Positions 11,144 to 18,434 of a stretch of 35,965 nt of DNA are shown here, piece after piece (the stretch's first letter is position 1; each line of letters opens with the position of its first letter). A model generated the notes under the pieces. The model was given only the letters and a program-made list of their open reading frames with translations, was not told where the DNA came from and searched no databases. The position numbers and the translations under genes are program-made. Source of the stretch: Paracoccus sp. UBA889 (lineage in GTDB: Bacteria; Pseudomonadota; Alphaproteobacteria; Rhodobacterales; Rhodobacteraceae); contig DBFD01000011.1 of assembly GCA_002294185.1 (NCBI GenBank), positions 1 to 35,965 of the forward strand, read 5' to 3'.

Positions 11144-12229
11144 CTACGCGCTCAGCGGCTCGGGCGCGATGGCCGCATCATCGTCGGCATCCTCGTCGCT
11201 GGTGTCGGGCGCGATCATCTCGGCCACGCATTTCGACAGCGTGACCATGCCCAGATGGGTGCCATCCTCGTCCACGACATTGCCGCGCGAGACCTCGGCA
11301 TTGGTCATGGCGCGCGCGGCCTCTTCCAGCAGGGTCGTGGCCGGCAGGCTGACGGGGCTTTCGGCACGTTTGCCACGCCGCATGATCGTGCGCACGGTGA
11401 TGACATGGCCGCGCCGGATATCGCGGACGAAATTGCTGATGTAATCGTCGGCGGGCCGCAGCACGATCTGTTCGCCGGTGCCTTGCTGGATGATGCGCCC
11501 GTCGCGCAGGATCGCGATCTGGTCGCCCAGCTTCAGGGCTTCGTCCAGATCATGCGTGATGAACATGATGGTCTTGCGCAACTCGGCCTGCAAATCCAGC
11601 AGAACCGACTGCATGTCGGTGCGGATCAGCGGATCCAGCGCCGAGAAGGCCTCGTCCATCAGCAGGATCTCGGCGTCGTTGGTCAGGGCGCGGGCCAGAC
11701 CCACGCGCTGCTGCATCCCGCCCGACAACTGGTTGGGATAGCTTGCCTCGAAGCCCTCCAGCCCCACGCGGCTGATCCAGCGGCGGGCGCGTTCCTCGGC
11801 CTCGCGGGGCTTCACGCCCTGCACGGCCAGTCCGTAGGTCGTGTTCTCCAGCACCGTCCGATGCGGGAACAGCGCGAATTTCTGGAACACCATCGCGGTC
11901 TTCTGGCGGCGGAACTGGCGCAGTTCGGATTGCGACATCTGCACCACGTCGCGATTGTCGAAGATGACCTCTCCGGCGGTCGGGTCGATCAGCCGGTTGA
12001 TGTGCCGGATAAGGGTGGATTTGCCCGATCCCGACAGCCCCATCACCACCTGGATCCGGCCCGCCGGAACCGTCATGTTGATGTTGTCCAGCCCAAGGAC
12101 GTGATCGTGTCTGGCCTTCAGTTCGTCCTTGGTCATCCCGGCCTTGACGTCGGCCACGTGGCGTTCGCCGTTCCTGCCGAAAATCTTGTAGAGGTTGCGG
12201 ATCTCGATGTCGTGGGTGGCTTCAGCCAT
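11144..12229 (-). CDS. proV: Glycine betaine/choline-type ABC transporter, ATP-binding subunit (ProV-like)
   Basis: A 361-residue ATPase with Walker A GLSGSGKST (64-72), signature LSGGMQQR (from 168), Walker B EILLMDEA (187-194) and the D-loop SALDP. A region around 275-335 resembles a CBS module (RTIMRRGK...VVDEDGTHLGMV); in this family CBS domains sense ionic strength. The C-terminus is acidic (DTSDEDADDDA), a feature also known from osmosensing homologues. The ATG at 12229 has GGAGG six bases upstream and overlaps the proW stop by eight bases, so the two genes are coupled. A longer frame upstream is rejected because it would run further into proW. It powers the ProW permease for uptake of a quaternary ammonium osmolyte; the exact substrate is not readable. 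Confidence 0.93.
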   Translation of the reverse strand: MAEATHDIEIRNLYKIFGRNGERHVADVKAGMTKDELKARHDHVLGLDNINMTVPAGRIQVVMGLSGSGKSTLIRHINRLIDPTAGEVIFDNRDVVQMSQSELRQFRRQKTAMVFQKFALFPHRTVLENTTYGLAVQGVKPREAEERARRWISRVGLEGFEASYPNQLSGGMQQRVGLARALTNDAEILLMDEAFSALDPLIRTDMQSVLLDLQAELRKTIMFITHDLDEALKLGDQIAILRDGRIIQQGTGEQIVLRPADDYISNFVRDIRRGHVITVRTIMRRGKRAESPVSLPATTLLEEAARAMTNAEVSRGNVVDEDGTHLGMVTLSKCVAEMIAPDTSDEDADDDAAIAPEPLSA

Positions 12230-13106
12230 GCTGCGCCTCCAGATGTCTTTGCAGACGCTTGCCATAGGCCTGCGTCGCGCGGTCGAAGATGATGGCGATG
12301 GCGACGATGGCCAGGCCGTTCATCACGCCCAGGGTGAAATACTGGTTGTTGATCGCCTGCAGCACCGGCTGGCCCAGCCCCCGCACCCCGATCATCGAGG
12401 CGACGACGACCATCGCAAGGCTCATCATGATGGTCTGGTTGACGCCGGCCATGATCGTCGGCAGCGCCAGCGGCAATTGCACATCCTGCAGCTTCTGCCG
12501 CGGGTTCGAGCCGAAGGCCTCGGCGGCCTCCAGCACGTCGGCGGGGACCTGGCGGATGCCCAGATTGGTCAGCCGGATCACCGGCGGGACGGCATAGATG
12601 ACGACCGCGATCACGCCCGGCACCTTGCCGAGGCCGAAGATCATCACCACCGGGATCAGATAGACGAAGCTGGGCATGGTCTGCATCATGTCCAGGATCG
12701 GCGTGACCGATGCGTTGGTGCGTTCCGACCGCGCCATCAGGATGCCGATGGGAATGCCGATCACCACCGCGATCAGGGTGCAGACCGTGACCATGGCGAT
12801 GGTGCGCATCGTGTCTTCCCACATGCCGAAAAAGCCGATCAGCAGCAGCGCGACCACGGTTCCGCCGACGATCTTCCAGCTGCGGCTCAGGCCCCAGACA
12901 AGGCCGCCGATCGCGGCCAGCACGAGGATCCAGGGGCTGTCGATCAGCAGGTTCTCGATGAAGATCAGCAAGACCTGGATCGGTTGGAACAGCTGTTCCA
13001 GGGTCTCGCCATAGGCGCGGGTGAAATCCCGGAAGGCGCCGTCGATCGCGATGCGCATGGCGCGCAGATCGCCGCGGCTCATTGATGGGAAAGTGACGAA
13101 GTCCAT
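12222..13106 (-). CDS. proW: Glycine betaine/choline-type ABC transporter, permease subunit (ProW-like)
   Basis: A 294-residue inner-membrane permease with a cytoplasmic N-terminal tail, a membrane segment near 45-60, and about six further segments. The EAA loop that docks to the ATPase is EAAEAFGSNPRQKLQDVQLPLALP. The conserved MMQTMPSFVYLIPVVMIFGLG segment is typical of the ProW/OpuAB family. It lies between proX upstream and proV downstream on the minus strand, overlapping proV by eight bases. The ribosome-binding site is an A-rich AAGAAG, weaker than those of proX and proV. A strong stem-loop separates it from proX, which could lower permease output relative to the binding protein. Confidence 0.93.
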   Translation of the reverse strand: MDFVTFPSMSRGDLRAMRIAIDGAFRDFTRAYGETLEQLFQPIQVLLIFIENLLIDSPWILVLAAIGGLVWGLSRSWKIVGGTVVALLLIGFFGMWEDTMRTIAMVTVCTLIAVVIGIPIGILMARSERTNASVTPILDMMQTMPSFVYLIPVVMIFGLGKVPGVIAVVIYAVPPVIRLTNLGIRQVPADVLEAAEAFGSNPRQKLQDVQLPLALPTIMAGVNQTIMMSLAMVVVASMIGVRGLGQPVLQAINNQYFTLGVMNGLAIVAIAIIFDRATQAYGKRLQRHLEAQHG

Positions 13107-13146
13107 GCGGTTTTTCTTCTTTTGCAGGGGTTCGGGTCAAGGCGAA

Positions 13147-13168
13147 ACGGGGCGCCTCGGCGCCCCGT
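13147..13168 (-). promoter_or_regulatory. Intercistronic stem-loop between proX and proW
   Basis: A perfect 10-bp inverted repeat ACGGGGCGCC (13147-13156) and GGCGCCCCGT (13159-13168) with only TC between, so about nine pairs with a four-base loop in RNA. It begins 12 nt after the proX stop on the minus strand and is followed by only a short TTT. It may be a leaky terminator or, more likely, an RNA element that protects the proX message from 3' decay. Confidence 0.65.
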
Positions 13169-13180
13169 CCATGATGGCGG

Positions 13181-14176
13181 TCAGAGCGCGTCCTTCACCT
13201 TCTGGGCGATATCCTCGGACACCCATTCGGACCAGACCTGCGGATAGTTTTCCAGGAAATAGAAGGCGCCGTCCTCGTTCGTGGCCTGATTGTCGCCCAT
13301 CCAGGCCAGAAGCTCGTTCACGGTGTCGTTCGACCAGGCGCGCTTGCCCAGGTAATCCATCGTGACGGCATTGCTGTCGGCGAATTCCTTGGTCACGGCG
13401 GTGAACACTTCCGAACGCGGCCATTCGTTCAGCTTGGGTTCGGGACAATTGTTCACGACCGTGCAATTGTCCCATTCCTCGCGGTCATGTTCCACGCCCA
13501 GGTCCAGCTTGGTCATGTCGTACTTGCCCAGGATCGCGGTCGGTGCCCAGTAATAGCCCAGCCACCCCTGGTCCTGGTTGAAGGCGCGCGCGATCGAGCC
13601 GTCAAGCCCGGCGGCCGAACCGGAATCGACCAGCTCGAACCCCTTTTCCTCGCCCTTCAGCGCGCGGAACTGATTGGCGGTGATGATCTGGCAGGCCCAG
13701 CCCGAGGGGCAGTTGAAGAAGGCGCCCTTGCTGCTGTCCTCGGCGCCGGGGAACAGGTCGGGGCGCGCCATCGCATCCTCGATGGTCTTGATGTCGTTTT
13801 CCTCGGCCAGCTTGGTGGGCACCCAGAAGCCTTCAATGCCGCCATCCTTCAGGATCTCCGACGCGATGACGATCCGGCCCTCCTTCTGCGCGGCCTCCAG
13901 CGGCACCTTGACCGCGTTCACCCACAATTCGGGCGCGACATCGGGTTCGCCCTTCTCGTTCATCGAGGTGAAGGTCGGCACGGTATCGCCGGTGACCAGC
14001 GCGACGTCGCAGCCGTAACCTTCTTCCAGGATGACCTTGTCGACCCAGGCGGCCAGACCGGCCGAGGCCCAGTTCATTTCGGCAATCGTCACCTCGCCGC
14101 AATCCTCGGCGGCAAAGGCGGCCGGCGCGGCCAGAAGAAGGCCGGTCACGGCGAGGGTGGTCTTCAGCAATGTCAT
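13181..14176 (-). CDS. proX: Glycine betaine/choline-type ABC transporter, periplasmic substrate-binding protein (ProX-like)
   Basis: A 331-residue OpuAC-type binding protein. The signal peptide MTLLKTTLAVTGLLLAAPAA ends at AFA|AED, near residue 22. The mature protein is rich in tryptophan and tyrosine (MNWASAGLAAW, LWVNAV, WLGYYWAPT, YPQVWSEW), in keeping with an aromatic cage for a quaternary ammonium group. Two cysteine pairs (NCPSGWAC and NCTVVNNC) suggest periplasmic disulfides. Start 14176 has AAAGGA eight bases upstream; longer frames extend into the promoter region and are rejected. It is the first gene of proX-proW-proV and should be the most abundant product. Ligand choice among glycine betaine, choline, proline betaine or DMSP cannot be settled here. 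Confidence 0.92.
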   Translation of the reverse strand: MTLLKTTLAVTGLLLAAPAAFAAEDCGEVTIAEMNWASAGLAAWVDKVILEEGYGCDVALVTGDTVPTFTSMNEKGEPDVAPELWVNAVKVPLEAAQKEGRIVIASEILKDGGIEGFWVPTKLAEENDIKTIEDAMARPDLFPGAEDSSKGAFFNCPSGWACQIITANQFRALKGEEKGFELVDSGSAAGLDGSIARAFNQDQGWLGYYWAPTAILGKYDMTKLDLGVEHDREEWDNCTVVNNCPEPKLNEWPRSEVFTAVTKEFADSNAVTMDYLGKRAWSNDTVNELLAWMGDNQATNEDGAFYFLENYPQVWSEWVSEDIAQKVKDAL

Positions 14177-14206
14177 GCAGGATCCTTTCTTTTCTTTCGG
14201 ATTTCC

Positions 14207-14239
14207 GGGGCCCTCCCTGCAGGCCCCGCCGCGCGGGGC
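14207..14239 (-). promoter_or_regulatory. Two mutually exclusive hairpins in the proX leader
   Basis: On the minus-strand transcript a first hairpin pairs GCCCCGC with GCGGGGC (14223-14239, 7 bp, 3-nt loop). A second pairs GGGGCC with GGCCCC (14207-14227, 6 bp, 9-nt loop). They share the bases at 14223-14227, so only one can form at a time. They end about 30 nt before the proX start and do not cover the AAAGGA ribosome-binding site. No T-tract follows either hairpin. This is an inference from sequence. Confidence 0.4.
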
Positions 14240-14258
14240 GCGGCAACAACATTCACGC

Positions 14259-14299
14259 ACCATAAGGCACAGACCCAACCTTGTCACATATTTGCGACA
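14259..14299 (-). promoter_or_regulatory. Putative proX promoter with operator-like palindrome over the -35 box
   Basis: Read on the minus strand: -35 GTGACA (14287-14282, 5 of 6 match), 17-nt spacer, -10 TATGGT (14264-14259, 4 of 6 match). Transcription would start near 14252, about 75 nt before the proX ATG. An 18-bp imperfect palindrome, TGTCACATATTTGCGACA on the plus strand (14282-14299, 7 of 9 pairs match), covers the -35 box, as expected for a repressor operator. Confidence 0.5.
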
Positions 14300-14594
14300 C
14301 AAATCTTGTAAATAATTGTTATCTATCAGGTATTTCAGGGCCGCCATGGGCGATTCGCGACACGCCCGGACCCGTCGCGGCGATCCGGGAATCGCCCCCG
14401 GTCCCGGGTTGCGGCGCTGCGGTCACGCGCCGGCCCGGACTATTGCATTTTCGTCACCCTCGCGATGATCGTCATGCCATCACGGAACGGCGGGATTGCA
14501 TGGAAAGTTTGTTTGACGCTACGTTCGCCTCCAGGTTGCCCGGCGCGGTGCATCCCCGGAGTTCCCCGGATGCCGCGCGGATCAGGAGTATGTC
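14300..14594. other. Remainder of the divergent proX/outer-membrane-protein intergenic region
   Basis: With the proX leader and promoter this makes 418 nt without a gene between 14177 and 14594. Just beyond the operator is an AT-rich patch (about 14300-14335), unusual in this GC-rich window, then a long-range inverted repeat GGGCGATTC (14348-14356) and GAATCGCCC (14389-14397) with an inner GCGAC/GTCGC pair (14357-14361, 14374-14378). I could not find a convincing promoter for the plus-strand gene. The open frames here look noncoding. Confidence 0.5.
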
Positions 14595-15329
14595 ATGACG
14601 ATCATTCGCATCCTTTCGCTGTGCTGCGCCGGCAGCGCCGTCGCAGCCTCGGGCGCGCTTGCCGGCGGCTATGTCGCGCCGGTCGCGCCCGTCACGGATG
14701 TCGCCATCATCCCGGCGCCCGTCGCGCCACCCGTCGCCGACTGGTCCGGCGCCTATGTCGGCGGTTCGCTGGGCTATGTCTTCGGATCGGATGATCGTGT
14801 CGGCGTCAGCGATCCGGCCGATAACCTGATCGCGGCTCCCGGTTCGGTCGATCTGTCGGGCGCGACGATCGGCCTGCATGGCGGCTATCGCTGGCAGCGC
14901 GCGATGGGCGGCCGCCAGATCGTCTTCGGCCCGGAACTGTCGGTGCAGACAAGCAAGGTGGACGACGAATTCGACAATGGCAGCTTCGCCGCCCGGTCCG
15001 AGATGAAGCAGCTTGTCGCGCTGCGGTTCAAGACGGGGGTGCTGAACGCCGCCGGAAACACGCTGTTCTACGGCCAGCTCGGCGCGGCGCGCGGCGATTT
15101 CGACTACAAGGTCCAGGGCGCCGGAATGGATTACGACGACGGCTTCAAGGCGAATGCCCTGATGGCCGGCCTGGGCGTCGAACGCAAGGTGACCGACCGC
15201 TGGTCCGTCTTTGGCGAATACGAATATCGCGGCTTCGACAAGAAGAAGGTCACGGATGCGAACGGATTTACCAGCGAAGCCACGCCGGAACATCATTCGG
15301 TCAAGCTGGGCGTGAATTTCAGCTTCTGA
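14595..15329 (+). CDS. Outer-membrane beta-barrel protein (Omp25/Omp31/opacity-type)
   Basis: A 244-residue protein with a signal peptide (MTIIRILSLCCAGSAVAASG, likely cleaved near ALA|GGY), a Pro/Val/Ala-rich linker (APVAPVTDVAIIPAPVAPPV), then a segment starting WSGAYVGGSLGYVFG that opens the barrel in Omp25-like porin-family proteins. Alternating hydrophobic strands follow, with FGEYEYRGF near the end and a terminal phenylalanine (KLGVNFSF), the outer-membrane assembly signal. About eight strands would fit. The start at 14595 has AGGAG six bases upstream. In alphaproteobacteria such proteins are structural or adhesion-related surface proteins; a specific role is not readable. It stands alone and ends in a terminator. 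Confidence 0.85.
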   Translation: MTIIRILSLCCAGSAVAASGALAGGYVAPVAPVTDVAIIPAPVAPPVADWSGAYVGGSLGYVFGSDDRVGVSDPADNLIAAPGSVDLSGATIGLHGGYRWQRAMGGRQIVFGPELSVQTSKVDDEFDNGSFAARSEMKQLVALRFKTGVLNAAGNTLFYGQLGAARGDFDYKVQGAGMDYDDGFKANALMAGLGVERKVTDRWSVFGEYEYRGFDKKKVTDANGFTSEATPEHHSVKLGVNFSF

Positions 15330-15345
15330 TCCTTCCACGATCCCC

Positions 15346-15380
15346 AAGGGGCCGGCCGCCTGGCGCGACGGCCCTTTTTC
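15346..15380 (+). terminator. Rho-independent terminator after the outer-membrane protein gene
   Basis: Stem GGGCCG (within 15348-15354) with CGGCCC (15369-15374), a 14-nt loop, then TTTTTC (15375-15380). It is about 20 nt after the stop. Its T-tract abuts the stop codon of the convergent pdeM gene (15379-15381), so the genes share their 3' boundary. Confidence 0.7.
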
Positions 15381-16062
15381 ATGCCCGGTCGTGCCGGGGC
15401 CGGGCCGGGCGCCGCGCGGTCCGGCCGGCCGGCAGCGGCAGGGCGCGTGTCCCGCAGGCCACGGCGATGCCTTCGGGCACCAGTTCCGTCAGCGCCGGAT
15501 CGTCGCAGGCCAGACCGCCGGTATAGGCCCCGAAGGCGGGCAGGATCAGGTGATCGGCGCCGATCAGGAAACAGCGCCGCCGCTGGCCCGCCAGCCGGAT
15601 GCAGGGATGGAAATGCCCGGACACGTCGGGGCCTGCCCCGGCCTGATGGCGCAGGACCAGACCCTCGCGGATCTGGTCGCACCCCGTCCCCGGCAGGCGC
15701 GCGTCGATCCGGCCCGGATCGTGATTGCCGCTGATCCACAGCCAGCGCCGGCGCGCGGCCATGGCGGACAGCCGGGCACAGACCTGATCGGGCAGCGAAC
15801 CGGCCGCGGCGTCATCGTCGAACCCGTCGCCCAGGCTGACGATCGTTTCCGGATCGGTCGCCGCGACCTCGGCGGTCAGCCGGTCCAGCGTGGCCTGAAC
15901 CTCGTAGGGGGGCAGCAGCGCGCCGCCGCGGCGGGCCATGCGTTCGGACTTGCCCAGATGCAGATCGGCCACGATCAGCCAGCGGCGGGCCGGCCAGAAC
16001 AGCGCCCCCGATGGCCGCGCCTCCAGCCTCTGGCCGTCGAAATCGAACCCATAGCCGGTCAC
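15379..16062 (-). CDS. pdeM: Ligase-associated DNA repair metallophosphoesterase PdeM/MPE
   Basis: A 227-residue calcineurin-like metallophosphoesterase. Metal-binding motifs appear in order: ADLHLGKSE (Asp33, His35), SLGDGFDD (Asp79), ISGNHD and SGHFHP. The invariant ligase-associated neighbourhood identifies it as PdeM/MPE; the Pseudomonas putida homologue is known as a manganese-dependent DNA nuclease. The start is GTG at 16062, overlapping the helicase stop by four bases (GTGA), so it is the last gene of a coupled four-gene set. The C-terminal 15 residues are Arg/Pro-rich and may be disordered. The gene converges on the outer-membrane protein gene. Confidence 0.92.
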   Translation of the reverse strand: MTGYGFDFDGQRLEARPSGALFWPARRWLIVADLHLGKSERMARRGGALLPPYEVQATLDRLTAEVAATDPETIVSLGDGFDDDAAAGSLPDQVCARLSAMAARRRWLWISGNHDPGRIDARLPGTGCDQIREGLVLRHQAGAGPDVSGHFHPCIRLAGQRRRCFLIGADHLILPAFGAYTGGLACDDPALTELVPEGIAVACGTRALPLPAGRTARRPARPRHDRA

Positions 16063-18434
16063 GCAAGCCCCGCCTCTGCCATCAATGCCGCCGCCTCAGC
16101 CTCGGCCAGCCGCTCGCGTCCCTGACCCGCGATCGGCACCCGGCCCACCTCCAGCAGCAGCGGCGCGGCCAGCGGCGTGACCCGGTCCAGCACGCGGTGA
16201 TCGTGCCGGGACGAGCGGTCCAGCATCTCCTCGATCCGGTCGAAATCCACAAGCCCCCGGCGCGCCTCGTCGGCGGTGATCCGCAGCAGCAGATGGTCGG
16301 GATCATAGCGGCGCAGCGTGTCATAGAGGATATCGCTGGAAAATGTCGCCTGCTTGCCCGACTTGCGGCTTCCGGGCAGGTTGCGCTGGATCAGGCCCGC
16401 GATCACCGCGACGTTGCGAAAGGTCCGCTTCATCACCGCGTTGCCGGCCAGCCAGTCGCCCAGACCGGCCCGCAGCGCCGCCCGGTCCAGCAGCGGCGCG
16501 GGATCGCGCACCGGATCCAGCGACCAGATCAGCAGCGCGTAATCGGTGGACAGAAAGCCCAGCGGCCCCAGCCCGGCATCCTCCATCGTGCGCGTCATCA
16601 GAAGGCCCAGCGTCTGCAGCGCGTTCCGCCCGGCAAAGCCATACAGCGCGAAATGCCAGCGGCCCTGATAGGGGAAACTTTCGCTGACCAGCACCCCGTC
16701 GCGCGGCAGCCCCCCGATCCGGGCCTGCAGATCCAGCCAGTCGCGGGTATCGGGCGGCAGCGCGGCATGATGCGAAGGCTCGCCGATCAGCGCCTGAACC
16801 CGGTGCGAAAGCTGGGTCGATGTGGCCAGCTTCACGCCGGAAAACACCGCGATCCGGGGCTGTCGGGCGGGCTGTCTGGTCACCTCGACAACCATCTCGC
16901 GCAGCCCGTCATAGCGCACGGTCTGACCGCCGATCAGAAAGGTGTCGCCGGGGCTCAGGCTGGCGGCAAAGGCTTCCTCGACCTCGCCCAGCGGCGCGCC
17001 GCCGCGCCCGCGCAGCCGGACCTTCAGCATCTCGGCCTCGACGATGGTGCCGACATTCATCCGCAGGTTCCGCGCCGCGCGCGGGTCGCGCAGCCGCCAC
17101 AGCCCGTCGCGCAGCATCAGCCGCTGCCAGCGGTCATAGGCCCGCAGCGCATAGCCGCCGGTCGCCGCGAAATCCAGGCAGGCGTCGAAATCGGCGCGCG
17201 TCAGGCCGCGATAGGGCCCGGCCTCGCGGACCTCGCGGAACAGCGCCTCGGCGTCGAAGGGCCCGGCGCAGGCGGTCAGCCCGATATGCTGGCACAGCAC
17301 GTCCAGCGGGCCGGGGCCACGCGGATCGCCGTCCAGATCGCGTTCCGCCACGGCCTCCAGCGCGGCCACGCATTCGATCACCTCGAAGCGGTTGGCGGGC
17401 ACGATCCGGGCGCGCGAGGGCGCGTTGTAGCGATGGTTGGCCCGCCCGATCCGCTGCACCAGCCGCTTGACGTTCTTCGGCGCGCCGACCTGGATGACCA
17501 GATCGACCGCGCCCCAGTCGATGCCCAGATCGAGGCTGCCGGTCGCGACCACCGCCCGCAAGGCACCCGCCGCCATCGCCGCCTCGACCCTCTGCCGGGC
17601 CTCGCGGGCAAGGCTGCCGTGATGCAGGCCGATGGGCAGGTTATCCTCGTTCGCAGCCCACAGGGCCTGAAAGAACAGTTCCGCCTGGGCGCGGGTGTTG
17701 ATGAAGATGATCGTGGTCCTGGCGGCCTTCACCTGTTCCAGCACTTCGGGGATGGCGTGGTGCCCGCCGCCGCCGGCCCAGGGCGCGGGCCGGGCCGTGG
17801 GCAGCATGGCGATGTCGGGATCGGGACCGGGATCGGCATGGATGATCGCCGCGCCGCCCATGAAATCGGCCAGGGCGGCCGGGTTTTCCACCGTCGCCGA
17901 CAGCCCGGTCGCCAGCAGCCCCGGCGACAGCGCCTTCAGCCGCGCCAGGCACAGCATCAGCTGGTCGCCGCGCTTGTTTTCGGCCAGCGCGTGCAATTCG
18001 TCCAGCACCACCCGCCGCAGGCCGCCAAAGATCGCGGGCGCCTGTTCGTAGGACAGCATCAGCGCCAGGCTTTCCGGGGTGGTCAGCAGGATGTCGGGCG
18101 GATCGACCCGCTGCCGGGCGCGCTGCGCGGGGCGGGTGTCGCCGGTCCGGTCCTCGATCCGGACCTTCAGCCCCAGATCGGCCACGGGCCGGGCCAGGTT
18201 GCGCGCGATATCCGCCGTCAGCGCCTTCAGGGGCGAGACATACAGCGTGTGCAGCCCGCCCGGCGGCTCGCGCAGCGCGACCAGCGAGGGCAGGAACCCG
18301 GCCAGCGTCTTGCCGCCGCCCGTCGGCGCGATCAGCAAGGTGTCGCCCTGCGCCGCAAGCAGCGCGATCTGGTGCGGATGCGGCTGCCAGCCCTGGCGGG
18401 CGAACCAGTCCCGGAACGCGCCCGGCAGCGTCAC
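16059..18434 (-). CDS. Ligase-associated DEXH-box DNA helicase (Lhr-core-like)
   Basis: A 791-residue SF2 helicase. Walker A is APTGGGKT (36-43), motif II is DELH (145-148), motif III is SAT (about 179-181), and the second RecA domain has FINTRAQAELFF, VATGSLDLGIDWG and RLVQRIGRANHR (motif VI). A winged-helix and Lhr-core-type C-terminal domain follow. Homologues act as ATP-driven 3'-to-5' translocating helicases. The frame stays open further upstream inside the ligase gene, but GTG 18434 is chosen because it makes a four-base GTGA overlap with the ligase stop, matches the family N-terminus (FRDWFARQGWQPHPHQ), and repeats the pattern at the other junctions. The role of the complete system in the cell is still uncertain. 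Confidence 0.92.
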   Translation of the reverse strand: MTLPGAFRDWFARQGWQPHPHQIALLAAQGDTLLIAPTGGGKTLAGFLPSLVALREPPGGLHTLYVSPLKALTADIARNLARPVADLGLKVRIEDRTGDTRPAQRARQRVDPPDILLTTPESLALMLSYEQAPAIFGGLRRVVLDELHALAENKRGDQLMLCLARLKALSPGLLATGLSATVENPAALADFMGGAAIIHADPGPDPDIAMLPTARPAPWAGGGGHHAIPEVLEQVKAARTTIIFINTRAQAELFFQALWAANEDNLPIGLHHGSLAREARQRVEAAMAAGALRAVVATGSLDLGIDWGAVDLVIQVGAPKNVKRLVQRIGRANHRYNAPSRARIVPANRFEVIECVAALEAVAERDLDGDPRGPGPLDVLCQHIGLTACAGPFDAEALFREVREAGPYRGLTRADFDACLDFAATGGYALRAYDRWQRLMLRDGLWRLRDPRAARNLRMNVGTIVEAEMLKVRLRGRGGAPLGEVEEAFAASLSPGDTFLIGGQTVRYDGLREMVVEVTRQPARQPRIAVFSGVKLATSTQLSHRVQALIGEPSHHAALPPDTRDWLDLQARIGGLPRDGVLVSESFPYQGRWHFALYGFAGRNALQTLGLLMTRTMEDAGLGPLGFLSTDYALLIWSLDPVRDPAPLLDRAALRAGLGDWLAGNAVMKRTFRNVAVIAGLIQRNLPGSRKSGKQATFSSDILYDTLRRYDPDHLLLRITADEARRGLVDFDRIEEMLDRSSRHDHRVLDRVTPLAAPLLLEVGRVPIAGQGRERLAEAEAAALMAEAGLA

